Source: an uncultured Burkholderiales bacterium (lineage in GTDB: Bacteria; Pseudomonadota; Gammaproteobacteria; Burkholderiales; Burkholderiaceae_C). Taken from it: a stretch of 64,000 nt of DNA. The position numbers and the translations under genes are program-made. Below are positions 24,811 to 33,706 of this stretch, one piece after another. Within the stretch, counting starts at the first letter, position 1. Every line of letters begins with the position of its first letter. The notes beneath the pieces were generated by a model. That model was not told the origin of the DNA. It did no database searches and was given only the letters and a program-made list of their open reading frames with translations. The DNA is taken from assembly GCA_903820745.1 (NCBI GenBank), contig CAIJIT010000355.1, positions 34,015 to 98,014 on the forward strand, read 5' to 3'.

Positions 24811-25581
24811 CTATTTGGCGGTGTAACCGCCGTCGATCACCAGTTCGGCACCGGTCATATAGCGCGATTCGTCCGAGGCCAGGAACAGCACGCCATTGGC
24901 GATGTCGATCGGATCTCCCCAGTGGCCCATCGGAACTTGCGCCACCAGCTGGGCGATCAAGACATCGCGGTCGGCGGGAGGCAAAAAGCTGAAGGCGTTT
25001 TCGACCATCGGCGTCTTGATTACGCCGGGATGCAAGGAGTTGACGCGGATGCGATAGCCCTTGCTGGCGCAATGCAAGGCGGCTGACTTGGAAAACAGCC
25101 GCACGCCGCCCTTGCTCGCGGTGTAGGCAGCCGCCATCGGCTCGCCGATGATGCCGTCGATCGAAGACATATTGATGATCGAGCCGCCGCGATCCTTCAT
25201 CACCCGAATCGCCTCGCGGGTGCCGACAAAGACCGCATCCAGGTTGATCTGCTGGGTCTGGCGCCAGGCGTCCAGCGTGGTGTCCTCGGCGTTGCCGGTC
25301 AAGGCGATGCCGGCGTTGTTGACCAGGATGTCGAGCTGCCCCAGGCGAGCCACCAGATCGGAAATCAAAGCCTGCCAACGCGCCTCGTCGGTCACATCCT
25401 GCTGCTGCGCTTCGGCCCGGCCGCCTTTGGCCAGGATCGCCGCGACAACGCCCTCGACCGCCGCAGCGTTGATGTCGGCCGCCACCACATAAGCGCCCTC
25501 CGCGGCCAGCCGATGGGCTGTCGCTTCACCCAGTCCCGAACCTGCTCCGGTGATCAAAGCCACCTTGTTTGCCAATCTCAT
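24811..25581 (-). CDS. Short-chain dehydrogenase/reductase
   Basis: A classical SDR of 256 residues. The cofactor motif is TGAGSGLGEA, NNAG is present, and the active site reads Ser in INMSSIDGIIG and Tyr-x-x-x-Lys in YTASKGG. The end is MTGAELVIDGGYTAK. SDRs of this sort oxidise or reduce steroid hydroxyl/keto groups; the STKG-type spacing resembles 3beta/17beta- and 7alpha-HSDs (LHCASKGYRIRVNSLHPGVIKTPM also recalls the HSD at 53496). The position is not assigned. It lies 58 bp downstream of the TeiR-like regulator gene and is the last gene of the long minus-strand run. Confidence 0.85.
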   Translation of the reverse strand: MRLANKVALITGAGSGLGEATAHRLAAEGAYVVAADINAAAVEGVVAAILAKGGRAEAQQQDVTDEARWQALISDLVARLGQLDILVNNAGIALTGNAEDTTLDAWRQTQQINLDAVFVGTREAIRVMKDRGGSIINMSSIDGIIGEPMAAAYTASKGGVRLFSKSAALHCASKGYRIRVNSLHPGVIKTPMVENAFSFLPPADRDVLIAQLVAQVPMGHWGDPIDIANGVLFLASDESRYMTGAELVIDGGYTAK

Positions 25582-25639
25582 TGTGTCTCCTCGTTGAAAA
25601 AATCATTGCGCAGGCAAGCTTGCCAATCCGCCTGGAGGT

Positions 25640-26818
25640 TTATTCGGCCTCGTTCTCGCCGGACCCGAGCAGTACCACCGAATTCAGGAAGATCCGCACC
25701 AACTCGGTCTGGCGCCGCACGCCGGTCTTGGAGAAGATCGAACGCAAATGTGCACGCGCCGTGTTGCGCCGGATATTCAGCGCTTCGGCCGCTTCTTCCA
25801 GCGACAGGCCATTGGCCAACTGGATCGCCAGCGCGGTTTCGGCCGGTGTCAGCTGGAACAACTGCTGTGCCAGCCGCACTGGCGGATAGGCTTTGCCTTC
25901 GGCGTCGCGCACGAAGATCACCACGCTCGGCCGATGTTTGCCTTCGGTCCATTGATCGGGAGAAATCGCCTGGACCACCACGCCCCAGCTGACCTTGCCC
26001 GAGGGGCGGCTCACCGACATCGCTTCGATCAGCGACACCTTGCCCGCCACCTGCTGAATCAGCGCATCGCGCACCAGGCGCTGCAATTTGCGCCCATCGG
26101 TGGCGTAAGTGGCTTCGAGCTGGTTGCCGGCAATCCGCAGACCATCGTTCATCTCGAGGATGCCCTTGGCCATCGCATTGCATTCCTGGATCTTGCCGGT
26201 CTCGTCGAGCACGATCACGCCGACCATCAACTGCGCCATTGCATGGCTGTACAACGAGCTGACGCGGCGGTCATGGTGTACCGCTTCATGCAGATTGAGC
26301 GCGCGCCGCAGATGCGGAATCAGACGTTCGGCGAGCAGCCGTTCGGCAGCGCTGAACGATTCCTTGCTTTCGGGCCGGGTCAGCCGGAAGCCGTAGACGC
26401 TGCCGTCCTTGGTGCTGATGTCGCAGGCCATCACATGGAAGACCCCGCGCGGCTCACACCAATCGCGGTAATAGGTGGTGGCGCGCCAATCGGATTCGGA
26501 CAGGATGTCGCCCATCGTGACCAGACGGTCAACCGGCAGATTGGAAAATGGGCTGATTTCGATCAGCGGATTGTTGTTGCCCGGAATCGGCACACCACCG
26601 CTGGCCGAGACGATCAGCCCGAGGTCGCTGCCGCCGCCGGCGCGGACGATCAATGAAGCGAAATTGGCATCGAACTCGTTGCGGATCGACTCTAGGCAGC
26701 GCGTCCACTGCGAGCTATCCATGGCGGCTTCGTAAATCAAGCCCAGCATCTGGCTGAAGCGGTCAAAGTTGATTTGATCGCTCACGGTCGCTGTTGCTGG
26801 TTTCACGGCCTTGGTCAT
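25640..26818 (-). CDS. LuxR-type regulator, TeiR-like
   Basis: A 392-residue regulator. The C-terminal LuxR helix-turn-helix (about 315-380) reads FQLTPAETALAIQLANGLS through EEAAEALNIRRNTARAHLRSIFSKTG. The N-terminal ~300 residues are PAS/GAF-like without a receiver aspartate motif. The length and architecture match TeiR, the LuxR-type activator of testosterone catabolism in Comamonas testosteroni (family knowledge). The gene is embedded between the thiolase and an SDR in the catabolic run, so it may be induced with it. It is the best candidate in the window for the protein binding the 7-4-7 dyads, but that link is inference; the MarR-like gene at 59584 is the other candidate. Confidence 0.78.
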   Translation of the reverse strand: MTKAVKPATATVSDQINFDRFSQMLGLIYEAAMDSSQWTRCLESIRNEFDANFASLIVRAGGGSDLGLIVSASGGVPIPGNNNPLIEISPFSNLPVDRLVTMGDILSESDWRATTYYRDWCEPRGVFHVMACDISTKDGSVYGFRLTRPESKESFSAAERLLAERLIPHLRRALNLHEAVHHDRRVSSLYSHAMAQLMVGVIVLDETGKIQECNAMAKGILEMNDGLRIAGNQLEATYATDGRKLQRLVRDALIQQVAGKVSLIEAMSVSRPSGKVSWGVVVQAISPDQWTEGKHRPSVVIFVRDAEGKAYPPVRLAQQLFQLTPAETALAIQLANGLSLEEAAEALNIRRNTARAHLRSIFSKTGVRRQTELVRIFLNSVVLLGSGENEAE

Positions 26819-26898
26819 GGCCGGATGATTGCATAGATCGGTGTCAATTTACCCTTTGTCAGGAAGTTGCGGACCGATTCCTGCTAGGCGCTTGGGCA

Positions 26899-28107
26899 TC
26901 AGTTGAGCTCGAACAGCCCGGCCGCACCCATACCACCACCGATGCACATGCTGACCACGGCGTAGCGAACACCGCGCCGGCGGCCTTCGATCAGCGCATG
27001 GCCGACCAGTCTGGCCCCGCTCATGCCGAAGGGATGGCCGATCGAAATCGCCCCACCGTTGACATTGAGCTGATCGTTCGGAATCCCCAACTGGTCGCGG
27101 CAGTAAATCACCTGGCAGGCAAAGGCTTCGTTGATTTCCCACAGGCCGATGTCCTCGACCTTCAAGCCGGCCTGGTGCAAGAGCTTGGGAATCGCAAAGA
27201 CCGGCCCGATGCCCATTTCATCGGCGCCGCAGCCGGCCACCGCCATGCCTCGGTAGCTGCCCAGGGGCTGCAGACCTCGGCTTTGCGCTTCGGCGCGGCT
27301 CATCACGACGCAGGCGCTGGCACCGTCCGACAACTGCGAGGCATTGCCGGCGGTGATGAATTCGCCCTGCGCCACCCATTGGCCGTTTTTCCAGACCGGT
27401 CGCAAGCCGGCCAGGCTTTCCAGCGTCGTCTCGGCCCGATTGCCCTCGTCGCGCAGCAGTCGCACGGCTTCGCTGCCGGTGACATTGCCTTCCTTGTCGA
27501 ACAATTGCTTGACGCTGTCGAGCGGGACGATCTCGGCGTCAAAACGTCCGGCGGCTTGCGCCGCAGCCGTGCGCTGCTGGCTTTGCAAGCTGTATTCGTC
27601 CTGGGCGCTGCGGCTGATGTTGTAGCGGCGCGAAACGATTTCGGCGGTCTCGATCATCTGGATATAGGCGGTGGGAGCCGCCGCCAGCACCGCCGGCGTC
27701 TGCGCCCGATAGCTGTTCTTGTGCTTGTTCTGCACCAGAGAAATCGATTCCAGGCCGCCCGCCACGGCGATCCGGTGTTCGCCCGTCATGATGCTCTTGG
27801 CCGCGCTGGCAATGGACACCAGGCCCGAAGCACACATCCGGTCGATCGTCATGCCGCCGACCGATTCGGGCAGCCCTGCGGTATAGCCGCAGAGCCGCCC
27901 AAGGTTGTAGCCCTGATTGCCTTGCTGGGCGGCGATGCCCAGCACCACATCGTCGACATCGACGCCGGCGACCTGTGCCCGCTCAAGCGCTGCGCGGATC
28001 ACATGACCACCGAGTACCGGCGCATCGGTGTCATTGAAGGCACCGCGGAAAGCCCGCCCGATCGGGGTGCGGGCAGTGGAGACGATGACGGCTTCTTGAA
28101 GATTCAT
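26899..28107 (-). CDS. Acetyl-CoA acetyltransferase (thiolase)
   Basis: A 402-residue thiolase. The nucleophile Cys lies in [13 protein letters not shown], His in [15 protein letters not shown] and the second Cys in [15 protein letters not shown] 28107 is used, since the frame upstream overlaps the MaoC gene and is not conserved. It follows maoC after 10 bp and precedes the regulator gene by 80 bp. It is more like degradative acetyl-CoA acetyltransferases than like FadA6 (32541) or the thiolase at 22135, so the cluster encodes three distinct thiolases. It probably cleaves a beta-ketoacyl-CoA late in ring or side-chain breakdown. Confidence 0.88.
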   Translation of the reverse strand: MNLQEAVIVSTARTPIGRAFRGAFNDTDAPVLGGHVIRAALERAQVAGVDVDDVVLGIAAQQGNQGYNLGRLCGYTAGLPESVGGMTIDRMCASGLVSIASAAKSIMTGEHRIAVAGGLESISLVQNKHKNSYRAQTPAVLAAAPTAYIQMIETAEIVSRRYNISRSAQDEYSLQSQQRTAAAQAAGRFDAEIVPLDSVKQLFDKEGNVTGSEAVRLLRDEGNRAETTLESLAGLRPVWKNGQWVAQGEFITAGNASQLSDGASACVVMSRAEAQSRGLQPLGSYRGMAVAGCGADEMGIGPVFAIPKLLHQAGLKVEDIGLWEINEAFACQVIYCRDQLGIPNDQLNVNGGAISIGHPFGMSGARLVGHALIEGRRRGVRYAVVSMCIGGGMGAAGLFELN

Positions 28108-28117
28108 GGGAGAACTC

Positions 28118-28576
28118 TCATTCAAAATACAAACGGCTGATCGTGTCGACCACGCAACCCGGTTTTTCCTGGCCTTCGATCTCGACCGTGATGCGAACAA
28201 TCACCTGCACACCATCACCCTTGACCGGCTCGGCAGAAACGACCAGGCCGCGCCCGCGAATGCGCGCGCCGACCCGCACCGGCGCCGGAAATCTGACCTT
28301 CTCGCAGCCGTAATTGACGCCCATTTTCAGGCGCTGATATTCGATCAGCTCGGGCAGGAATTTATTCGCCAGGCTGAGGGTCAAAAAGCCATGGGCAACG
28401 CAGGCCCCGAATGGGCCGCTGGCGGCACGCTGCGGATCGACGTGAATCCATTGCTGGTCGCCGGTGGCATCGGCAAACTGCTGAATGCGCGACTGGCTGA
28501 TCGTCAGCCAGTCGGTGTGACCGAGGTCCTGGCCGACTACAGCCAGCACGCTGTCGATATTGTTAAAGCGCAGCAT
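28118..28576 (-). CDS. MaoC-like enoyl-CoA hydratase
   Basis: A 152-residue hot-dog protein. The hydratase-2 motif is plain: [18 protein letters not shown], with the Asp and His that act in catalysis, followed by [20 protein letters not shown] 28576 is chosen; a much longer in-frame reading to 29005 is only the antisense-free shadow of the ipdF gene. It starts 2 bp after ipdF. The family hydrates 2-enoyl-CoA to (R)-3-hydroxyacyl-CoA. Next to ipdF and a FadE30-like gene it likely serves ring C/D or side-chain beta-oxidation. Confidence 0.87.
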   Translation of the reverse strand: MLRFNNIDSVLAVVGQDLGHTDWLTISQSRIQQFADATGDQQWIHVDPQRAASGPFGACVAHGFLTLSLANKFLPELIEYQRLKMGVNYGCEKVRFPAPVRVGARIRGRGLVVSAEPVKGDGVQVIVRITVEIEGQEKPGCVVDTISRLYFE

Positions 28577-28578
28577 GC

Positions 28579-29364
28579 TCAGGCCTGTTGCGAGCTGACC
28601 GACACCACTTCGCCGGTCATATAGGACGAGTAATCGCTGGCCAGAAAAACCATCACATTGGCAATTTCCCAGGGCTCGGCAGCGCGCCCGAAAGCCTCTT
28701 TGGCCGACAACTGGTCGAGCAACTCCTCGGAAGCGGATTTCTTCAGGAAGGCATGGATCGCGATCGATGGCGACACCGCATTGATGCGCACGCCAAAAGG
28801 TGCTGCTTCCATCGCGGCGCAGCGCGTCAGCGCCATCACGCCGGCCTTGGCGGCGGCGTAATGGGCTTGCTCGACCTGCGCCCGCCAGCCCAGTACCGAG
28901 GCATTGTTGACGATCACGCCGGATCCGCGCGGTTGCATCAGCTTCAAGGCCGCACGCGTCATGCGAAACGTACCGGTCAAGGTCACGTCGATGACCTTGT
29001 GCCATTCTTCATCGGCCATGTCGACGATGTTGCGACTGCCGCCAAGACCGGCATTGTTGATCAGCACATCGATGGCACCGAGCTTGGCTTGGGCCATGCT
29101 CATCAGCGCATCGACCTGGGTTTGCTGGGTCACATCGCAAAGCTGGCCCCAGACTTCCTGCAAGCCGGTCTCGCGCCGGATCGCCTCGACCGCTTCATTC
29201 AAGCGCCTCTCATGCACATCGGAAATCAGCAAGGCACGCGCGCCTTCCTCGGCGCAGCGCTTGGCTGCTGCAAAACCGATGCCGGCGCCTGCGGCTGCGG
29301 TGACCAGGACTGACTTTCCCTTCAGCAGGCCATGGGCGGGAACATAGTGGGGTGCTGGATTCAT
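28579..29364 (-). CDS. ipdF: IpdF-like short-chain dehydrogenase
   Basis: A 261-residue SDR. The N-terminus HGLLKGKSVLVTAAAGAGIG, the NNASVLGWRAQ segment, YAAAKAGVMALTRC, FGRAAEPWEIA and SDYSSYMTGEVVSVS closely match my memory of mycobacterial IpdF (Rv3559c), including the unusual TAAAGxGIG cofactor loop. IpdF works on the ring-C keto/hydroxyl intermediate of HIP-CoA catabolism. The neighbour upstream is a FadE30-like gene, the same neighbour as in Mycobacterium tuberculosis, which strengthens the call. ATG 29364 is used. A candidate operator lies 56 bp upstream (29420-29437), so ipdF may also have its own promoter. Confidence 0.85.
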   Translation of the reverse strand: MNPAPHYVPAHGLLKGKSVLVTAAAGAGIGFAAAKRCAEEGARALLISDVHERRLNEAVEAIRRETGLQEVWGQLCDVTQQTQVDALMSMAQAKLGAIDVLINNAGLGGSRNIVDMADEEWHKVIDVTLTGTFRMTRAALKLMQPRGSGVIVNNASVLGWRAQVEQAHYAAAKAGVMALTRCAAMEAAPFGVRINAVSPSIAIHAFLKKSASEELLDQLSAKEAFGRAAEPWEIANVMVFLASDYSSYMTGEVVSVSSQQA

Positions 29365-29419
29365 GGCTCTGTGTTGGTGCTTGGAAGCGTCAATCATCGA
29401 CCCGGGCATCGGTCGGGGC

Positions 29420-29437
29420 ATCGTCTTGTCGGACGAT
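29420..29437. promoter_or_regulatory. Regulon operator candidate upstream of ipdF
   Basis: ATCGTCT-TGTC-GGACGAT, with both 7-bp halves forming a 6-of-7 inverted repeat. It occupies the 82-bp gap between the fadE30-like and ipdF genes, 56 bp before the ipdF start codon. This is the same position relative to the start as the sites before hsaC and ksi. Confidence 0.55.
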
Positions 29438-29446
29438 AAATCTTAT

Positions 29447-31654
29447 TCAGCGCGGCATGCCAAGCGCGCGTTCGGCAATCAGGTTCAGCTGGATCTCGTT
29501 GCTGCCGGCATAGATGGTATCGGCGCGGCTGTACAGCCAAACCTGGCGCAGTCGCTGCGCGGCCACATCGGCGTCGATCAGATTGGCGCGTGGCCCCAGT
29601 ACATCGGCAGCCAGGCGACCGAAATCGCGATGCCAATTCGACCAGGCATATTTGGCGACAAAGGATTCGGGACTGCCTGCCGCGCCGCTCAGCACCCGCA
29701 GCGCATTCGCGCGCAATGCCTGCAAGCCAAGGGCTGCTGACGCGATGCGCTGTGCCAGCACCGACTGCTGGGTCAAGCCGTCGCGGCGCGCTTGGCTTAA
29801 CAGCAGCTGCAATTCATGCTCGAACTGCGCTTGTTGGCCCAGCGTCGAAACTCCGCGCTCGAAGCCCAGCAAGTCCATCGCGACCTTCCAACCCTGGCCC
29901 AGCTCGCCCAGATGCAGCGAGGCTTCGGTGCGCGCCGAGTCGAAGAACACTTCATTGAATTCAGCGCTGCCGGTCATCTGGCGGATCGGACGGATCGTGA
30001 TGCCGGGCTGACGCAGGGGCACCAGCAACAGGCTCAAGCCGCGATGGCGCTGCGATCCCGCTTCGGTGCGCGCAAGCACGAAGATCCAGTCGGATTCCTG
30101 CGCCCAGGAGGTCCAGACCTTCTGGCCATTGATGATCCATTCGTCGCCTTCGCGCTTGGCACGGGTCTTCACATTGGCCAGATCCGAACCGGCGTCGGGC
30201 TCGGAATAACCCTGGGCCCAGTAACTGGTGCCGGCCCGGATGCCGGGCAAAAAGCGCTGCTGCTGGGCCGGTGTGCCATAGGCCATCAGCGTCGGCGCGA
30301 GCAATTGTTCGCCGATATGCCCGATGCGCCCAGGTCCACCGGCGCGCACATAAGCCTCGTGGAACGCCACCTGCTGGGCCAAGGGTAGATCGCGCCCGCC
30401 ATGGGCTGCAGGCCAGCCCATGCCGACCCAACCGCCCGCAGCCAGGCATTGCTCCCAACGCTTGGCCAGAGCCGGCGCGAAGCTGTCGTCGCCAGGACCC
30501 TGGCAGCCGCGCATGGCGAGGAATTCCCCGCTCAAATGCTGTTCAAGCCAGGCATGGACTTCGGCATTGAAAGCCTCCTCGGGCAATTCATGCGGCAAGG
30601 CCTCCTGCAGCAATTCAGCCGCCACCTGATCCAGCCAGCGTGTCGACATGCCGAACCATTGGCTGTTGCTTTGGGCACGTTTGAAGTACAGATGGGGGTC
30701 GTATTCCCAGCAAAAGCCAACGCCGCCATGCAACTGGATTGCTTCCTGGGCGCAGAACTGGGCCGCTTCGTTCGCCAGGCAGCGGGCGGCTGCGACTGGT
30801 TGCAAATCGCTTGTGGCCGCGGCGGCGTAGAACGCCGAGCGCGCCAACTCGATGCTGACCATCATCTGTGCGCAGCGATGCTTGATGGCCTGGAAGGCCG
30901 CGATCGGCTGGCCGAACTGGACCCTGCCGCTGACATAAGACAGACTCAGATCAAGGCATTGCTGGGCCACCCCGACCTGTTCGGCCGCCAGCACGGTCGC
31001 GGCCGTCAAGCGCAGCCGCGCGAGCTTATCTTCCAGCGGCTTGCCGCGCGCCAGACAATCCGCCAGCAAGATGCCGGTCATCTCGACGCAGGCCGCAGGC
31101 CGGCTTGCATCATGCAATTGCAGAGCTGTGATCGACAGGCCTTGTGCATCGCGCGGCAAGGCAAACAAGAGCAGTTCGCCATCGGCCAGCCTGGCCGTGA
31201 TCAGCAGCAGATCGACCGATCCAGCGGCCTGGAACTGGTCAATCCGGCCATCCAGGCGCCAGCCTCCAGCGACAGGCAAGGCCTGCACGGGATCGGTCGA
31301 AAACGTCGAAATCAAGCTGCCGTCGGCCAAGCCGGGCAGCCATTGCGCTGCATCTGCGCCGAGTTCGCCCAGCAAACTGGTGCCCAGCACAACGCTTTCG
31401 AACCAGGGGACATAAGCGAGCCGGCGGCCGAGTTGCTCGGCGATCAGACATAACTCGAGTGTGCCCATGCCGAGGCCGCCCTGGGCTTCAGAGAGCTGCA
31501 AGGCGCAGCAGCCGAGGTCAGCGATCTGCTGCCAAAGCTTGCGGTCGATGTCGCCCGCAAGCATTGCAGCGCGCAAGGCGGCTGATGACGCCTGGCCGGC
31601 CAACAGGTCGGCCACCGCCACCTGAATGGCTTGCTGCTCAGGATTCAAGGTCAT
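29447..31654 (-). CDS. Fused acyl-CoA dehydrogenase with FadE30-like C-terminal half
   Basis: A 735-residue chain with two acyl-CoA dehydrogenase domains. The first (about 1-345) has FGQPIAAFQAIKHRCAQMM and IQLHGGVGFCWEYDPHLY. The second (about 355-735) has the FadE30 marks WLEQHLSGEFLAMRGCQGPG, WAQGYSEPDAGSDLANVKT, INGQKVWTS, EFNEVFFDSARTEA, FERGVSTLGQQ and YAGSNEIQLNLIAERALGMPR. FadE30 dehydrogenates a CoA thioester early in HIP catabolism and is a separate protein in actinobacteria. Here it is joined to an N-terminal partner domain. The adjacent ipdF gene supports the assignment. The substrate itself is inferred. Confidence 0.85.
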   Translation of the reverse strand: MTLNPEQQAIQVAVADLLAGQASSAALRAAMLAGDIDRKLWQQIADLGCCALQLSEAQGGLGMGTLELCLIAEQLGRRLAYVPWFESVVLGTSLLGELGADAAQWLPGLADGSLISTFSTDPVQALPVAGGWRLDGRIDQFQAAGSVDLLLITARLADGELLLFALPRDAQGLSITALQLHDASRPAACVEMTGILLADCLARGKPLEDKLARLRLTAATVLAAEQVGVAQQCLDLSLSYVSGRVQFGQPIAAFQAIKHRCAQMMVSIELARSAFYAAAATSDLQPVAAARCLANEAAQFCAQEAIQLHGGVGFCWEYDPHLYFKRAQSNSQWFGMSTRWLDQVAAELLQEALPHELPEEAFNAEVHAWLEQHLSGEFLAMRGCQGPGDDSFAPALAKRWEQCLAAGGWVGMGWPAAHGGRDLPLAQQVAFHEAYVRAGGPGRIGHIGEQLLAPTLMAYGTPAQQQRFLPGIRAGTSYWAQGYSEPDAGSDLANVKTRAKREGDEWIINGQKVWTSWAQESDWIFVLARTEAGSQRHRGLSLLLVPLRQPGITIRPIRQMTGSAEFNEVFFDSARTEASLHLGELGQGWKVAMDLLGFERGVSTLGQQAQFEHELQLLLSQARRDGLTQQSVLAQRIASAALGLQALRANALRVLSGAAGSPESFVAKYAWSNWHRDFGRLAADVLGPRANLIDADVAAQRLRQVWLYSRADTIYAGSNEIQLNLIAERALGMPR

Positions 31655-31657
31655 GCT

Positions 31658-32536
31658 TCAGCTGCCATAGACTTTTTGTGGGGGCGGCGCAGCGTCGATG
31701 ATCATCGCCACCACCGGGCCGAGCTCGGCCGGCAACCAGCGCTCGCCCTTGTCGACGATCTGGCCGGTGCGCCATCCATCGGCCAGCGACAACTCGCCAC
31801 CCTTGGCCTCGAAGCAACGCCCGCTGACCGTTGCAGACAGCGTACTGCCGAGCCAGACGACGATCGAAGCGACATTGAGCGGATCCCAGACGTCAAAGCC
31901 CGATTCCGGCTTTTTCACCATCTCGGGCATCGCGCTCTCGGTCATCGTCGTGCGCGCCGCCGGAGCCAGGCAATTGACGGTGATGCCGTAGCGTGCCATT
32001 TCGGCGGCCTGCACCAAGGTCAGTCCAGCGATGCCGGCCTTGGCCGCAGCGTAATTGCTCTGTCCGATCGATCCCTGCAGACCCGCGCCCGAACTGGTGT
32101 TGATGATGCGCGGCTGATCGACCGGCAAGCCGGTCTTGAAGGCATCGCGCCAGCGCCGGCCGAGCAGGTTGGCCAGACAAAAATGCCCCTTCAGATGCAC
32201 CTTCATGACCTGATCCCAGTCGTCTTCACTGAGGCTGAGGAACATCCGGTCGCGCAGGATGCCGGCATTGTTGACCAGCACATGGACTTCACCGAAGGCG
32301 GCTACGGCGGCGTCGATGATTTTCTGGGCGCCAGCCATCGAGGTGATGTCGCCGCTGTCAGCGATCGCGTGGCCGCCAGCCGCAATGACTTCATCAGCCA
32401 CCGCTTGCGCAGCTTCGGCGCGGATGTCGTTGACCACCACATTGGCGCCTTCGGCAGCAAAGGCCAAGGCATAGCTGCGTCCGAGTCCACCGCCTGCGCC
32501 GGTGATCAGGACCGTCCTGTTGTCACAAATTCCCAT
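31658..32536 (-). CDS. SDR 3-hydroxyacyl-CoA dehydrogenase, MFE-2/17beta-HSD4 type
   Basis: A 292-residue SDR. The cofactor loop ITGAGGGLGRSYALAFAAEGANVVVND, NNAGILRD and the YAAAKAGIAGLT active site match the dehydrogenase domain of peroxisomal multifunctional enzyme 2 and the steroid-cluster homologue Hsd4A. The C-terminal FEAKGGELSLADGWRTGQ is also typical. ATG 32536 is used; the frame's first start at 32557 is TTG and lies inside fadA6. The enzyme should oxidise a (3R)-hydroxyacyl-CoA, a partner for the MaoC hydratase at 28118. It starts 4 bp past the fadA6 stop on the same strand. Confidence 0.84.
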   Translation of the reverse strand: MGICDNRTVLITGAGGGLGRSYALAFAAEGANVVVNDIRAEAAQAVADEVIAAGGHAIADSGDITSMAGAQKIIDAAVAAFGEVHVLVNNAGILRDRMFLSLSEDDWDQVMKVHLKGHFCLANLLGRRWRDAFKTGLPVDQPRIINTSSGAGLQGSIGQSNYAAAKAGIAGLTLVQAAEMARYGITVNCLAPAARTTMTESAMPEMVKKPESGFDVWDPLNVASIVVWLGSTLSATVSGRCFEAKGGELSLADGWRTGQIVDKGERWLPAELGPVVAMIIDAAPPPQKVYGS

Positions 32537-32540
32537 CAGT

Positions 32541-33695
32541 TCAACCCAGTCTTTCAAGAATAGTCACATTGGCCTGGCCGCCGCCTTCGCACATCGTCTG
32601 CAGCCCGAAGCGGGCGCTGCGACGCTCCATTTCATACAGCAACGTCGTCATCAGCTTGGTACCCGAAGCGCCAAGCGGATGGCCCAAGGCGATCGCGCCA
32701 CCATTCACATTGGTGCGCTCATGCGGATAGCCGGTCTCCTTCAGCCAAGCCATCACCACCGAGGCAAAGGCCTCGTTGATTTCGACCAGATCGATGTCCT
32801 CGATCTTCATGCCGGCTTTTTTCAAGGCATAGCGGGTGGCCGAAATCGGCGCCGTCAGATGCCAGATCGGGTCGTCAGCGCGCACCGACAGATGGTGGAT
32901 TCTGGCGCGCGGTGTCAGGCCGTAGCGCTTCAAGGCGGCTTCCGACACCACCAGCACCGCCGAGGCGGCGTCACAGGTCGAACTGGACACCGCGGCCGTG
33001 ATCGACGGGTAGGTCGGGTCGACTGGTTTGAGGCTGGCGAGCTTGTCCAGGGTCGAAGCCCGCGCCGTCTCGTCCATGGCGAACTCGCCGTAAGGCAGGA
33101 TTTCGCGGCCGAAACGGCCGTCAGCGATCGCCCGCAAAGCCCGGTCATGGCTTTCCTTGGCAAAGACTTCCATCGCTTCGCGCGTCAGACCCCAATGGTC
33201 GGCAATGCGCTGGGCGGCATAGAACTGATTCACCGGGGCGGCACCGAAGCGGGCCTGCCAGCCCTGGCTCTGGGCAAAGGGCGTGCTAAAGCCGAGTGGC
33301 TGGCCGGCCAGCATGGCCGAGCCGATCGGAATGCTCGACATGGTCTGCACGCCACCCGCCAGCACCACGTCCTGGGTGCCGCTCATCACGGCCTGGGCGG
33401 CGAAATGCACCGCCTGTTGCGAGCTGCCGCATTGCCGGTCGATGGTGGTGCCGGGAACGCACATCGGCATGCCAGCGGCCAGCCAACTGGTACGGGCGAT
33501 GTCACCTGCCAAGGCGCCGATGGTGTCGACGCAACCGAAAATCACATCGTCGTATTCAGCCGGGGGGATTTCATTGCGCTCGACAATGCCCTTGATCACA
33601 TGGGCGCCGAGGTCGGCACCATGGACCTGGGCGAGCGAGCCATTGCGCCGCCCGGTGGGCGAGCGCAAGGCATCAACGATATAGGCTTGGGCCAT
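32541..33695 (-). CDS. fadA6: FadA6-like thiolase
   Basis: A 384-residue thiolase. The diagnostic stretches VDTIGALAGDIARTSWLAAG, IDRQCGSSQQAVHFAAQA, SGTQDVVLAGGVQTMS, PRARIHHLSVRADDP, GGAIALGHPLGASGTK and LQTMCEGGGQANVTILERL match my recollection of FadA6 (Rv3556c) closely. FadA6 performs thiolysis of the ring-opened product of steroid rings C and D. The nucleophile is the Cys in RQCGSS. It follows a pair of acyl-CoA dehydrogenase genes and precedes an SDR gene with a 4-bp gap. Confidence 0.87.
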   Translation of the reverse strand: MAQAYIVDALRSPTGRRNGSLAQVHGADLGAHVIKGIVERNEIPPAEYDDVIFGCVDTIGALAGDIARTSWLAAGMPMCVPGTTIDRQCGSSQQAVHFAAQAVMSGTQDVVLAGGVQTMSSIPIGSAMLAGQPLGFSTPFAQSQGWQARFGAAPVNQFYAAQRIADHWGLTREAMEVFAKESHDRALRAIADGRFGREILPYGEFAMDETARASTLDKLASLKPVDPTYPSITAAVSSSTCDAASAVLVVSEAALKRYGLTPRARIHHLSVRADDPIWHLTAPISATRYALKKAGMKIEDIDLVEINEAFASVVMAWLKETGYPHERTNVNGGAIALGHPLGASGTKLMTTLLYEMERRSARFGLQTMCEGGGQANVTILERLG

Positions 33696-33706
33696 CTCGG
33701 TAGTCC

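Noticed and set aside
28577..29005. Longer version of the MaoC gene starting at 29005
   Set aside because: The extra N-terminal part is the other-frame reading of ipdF, while the hot-dog homology begins at ATG 28576.
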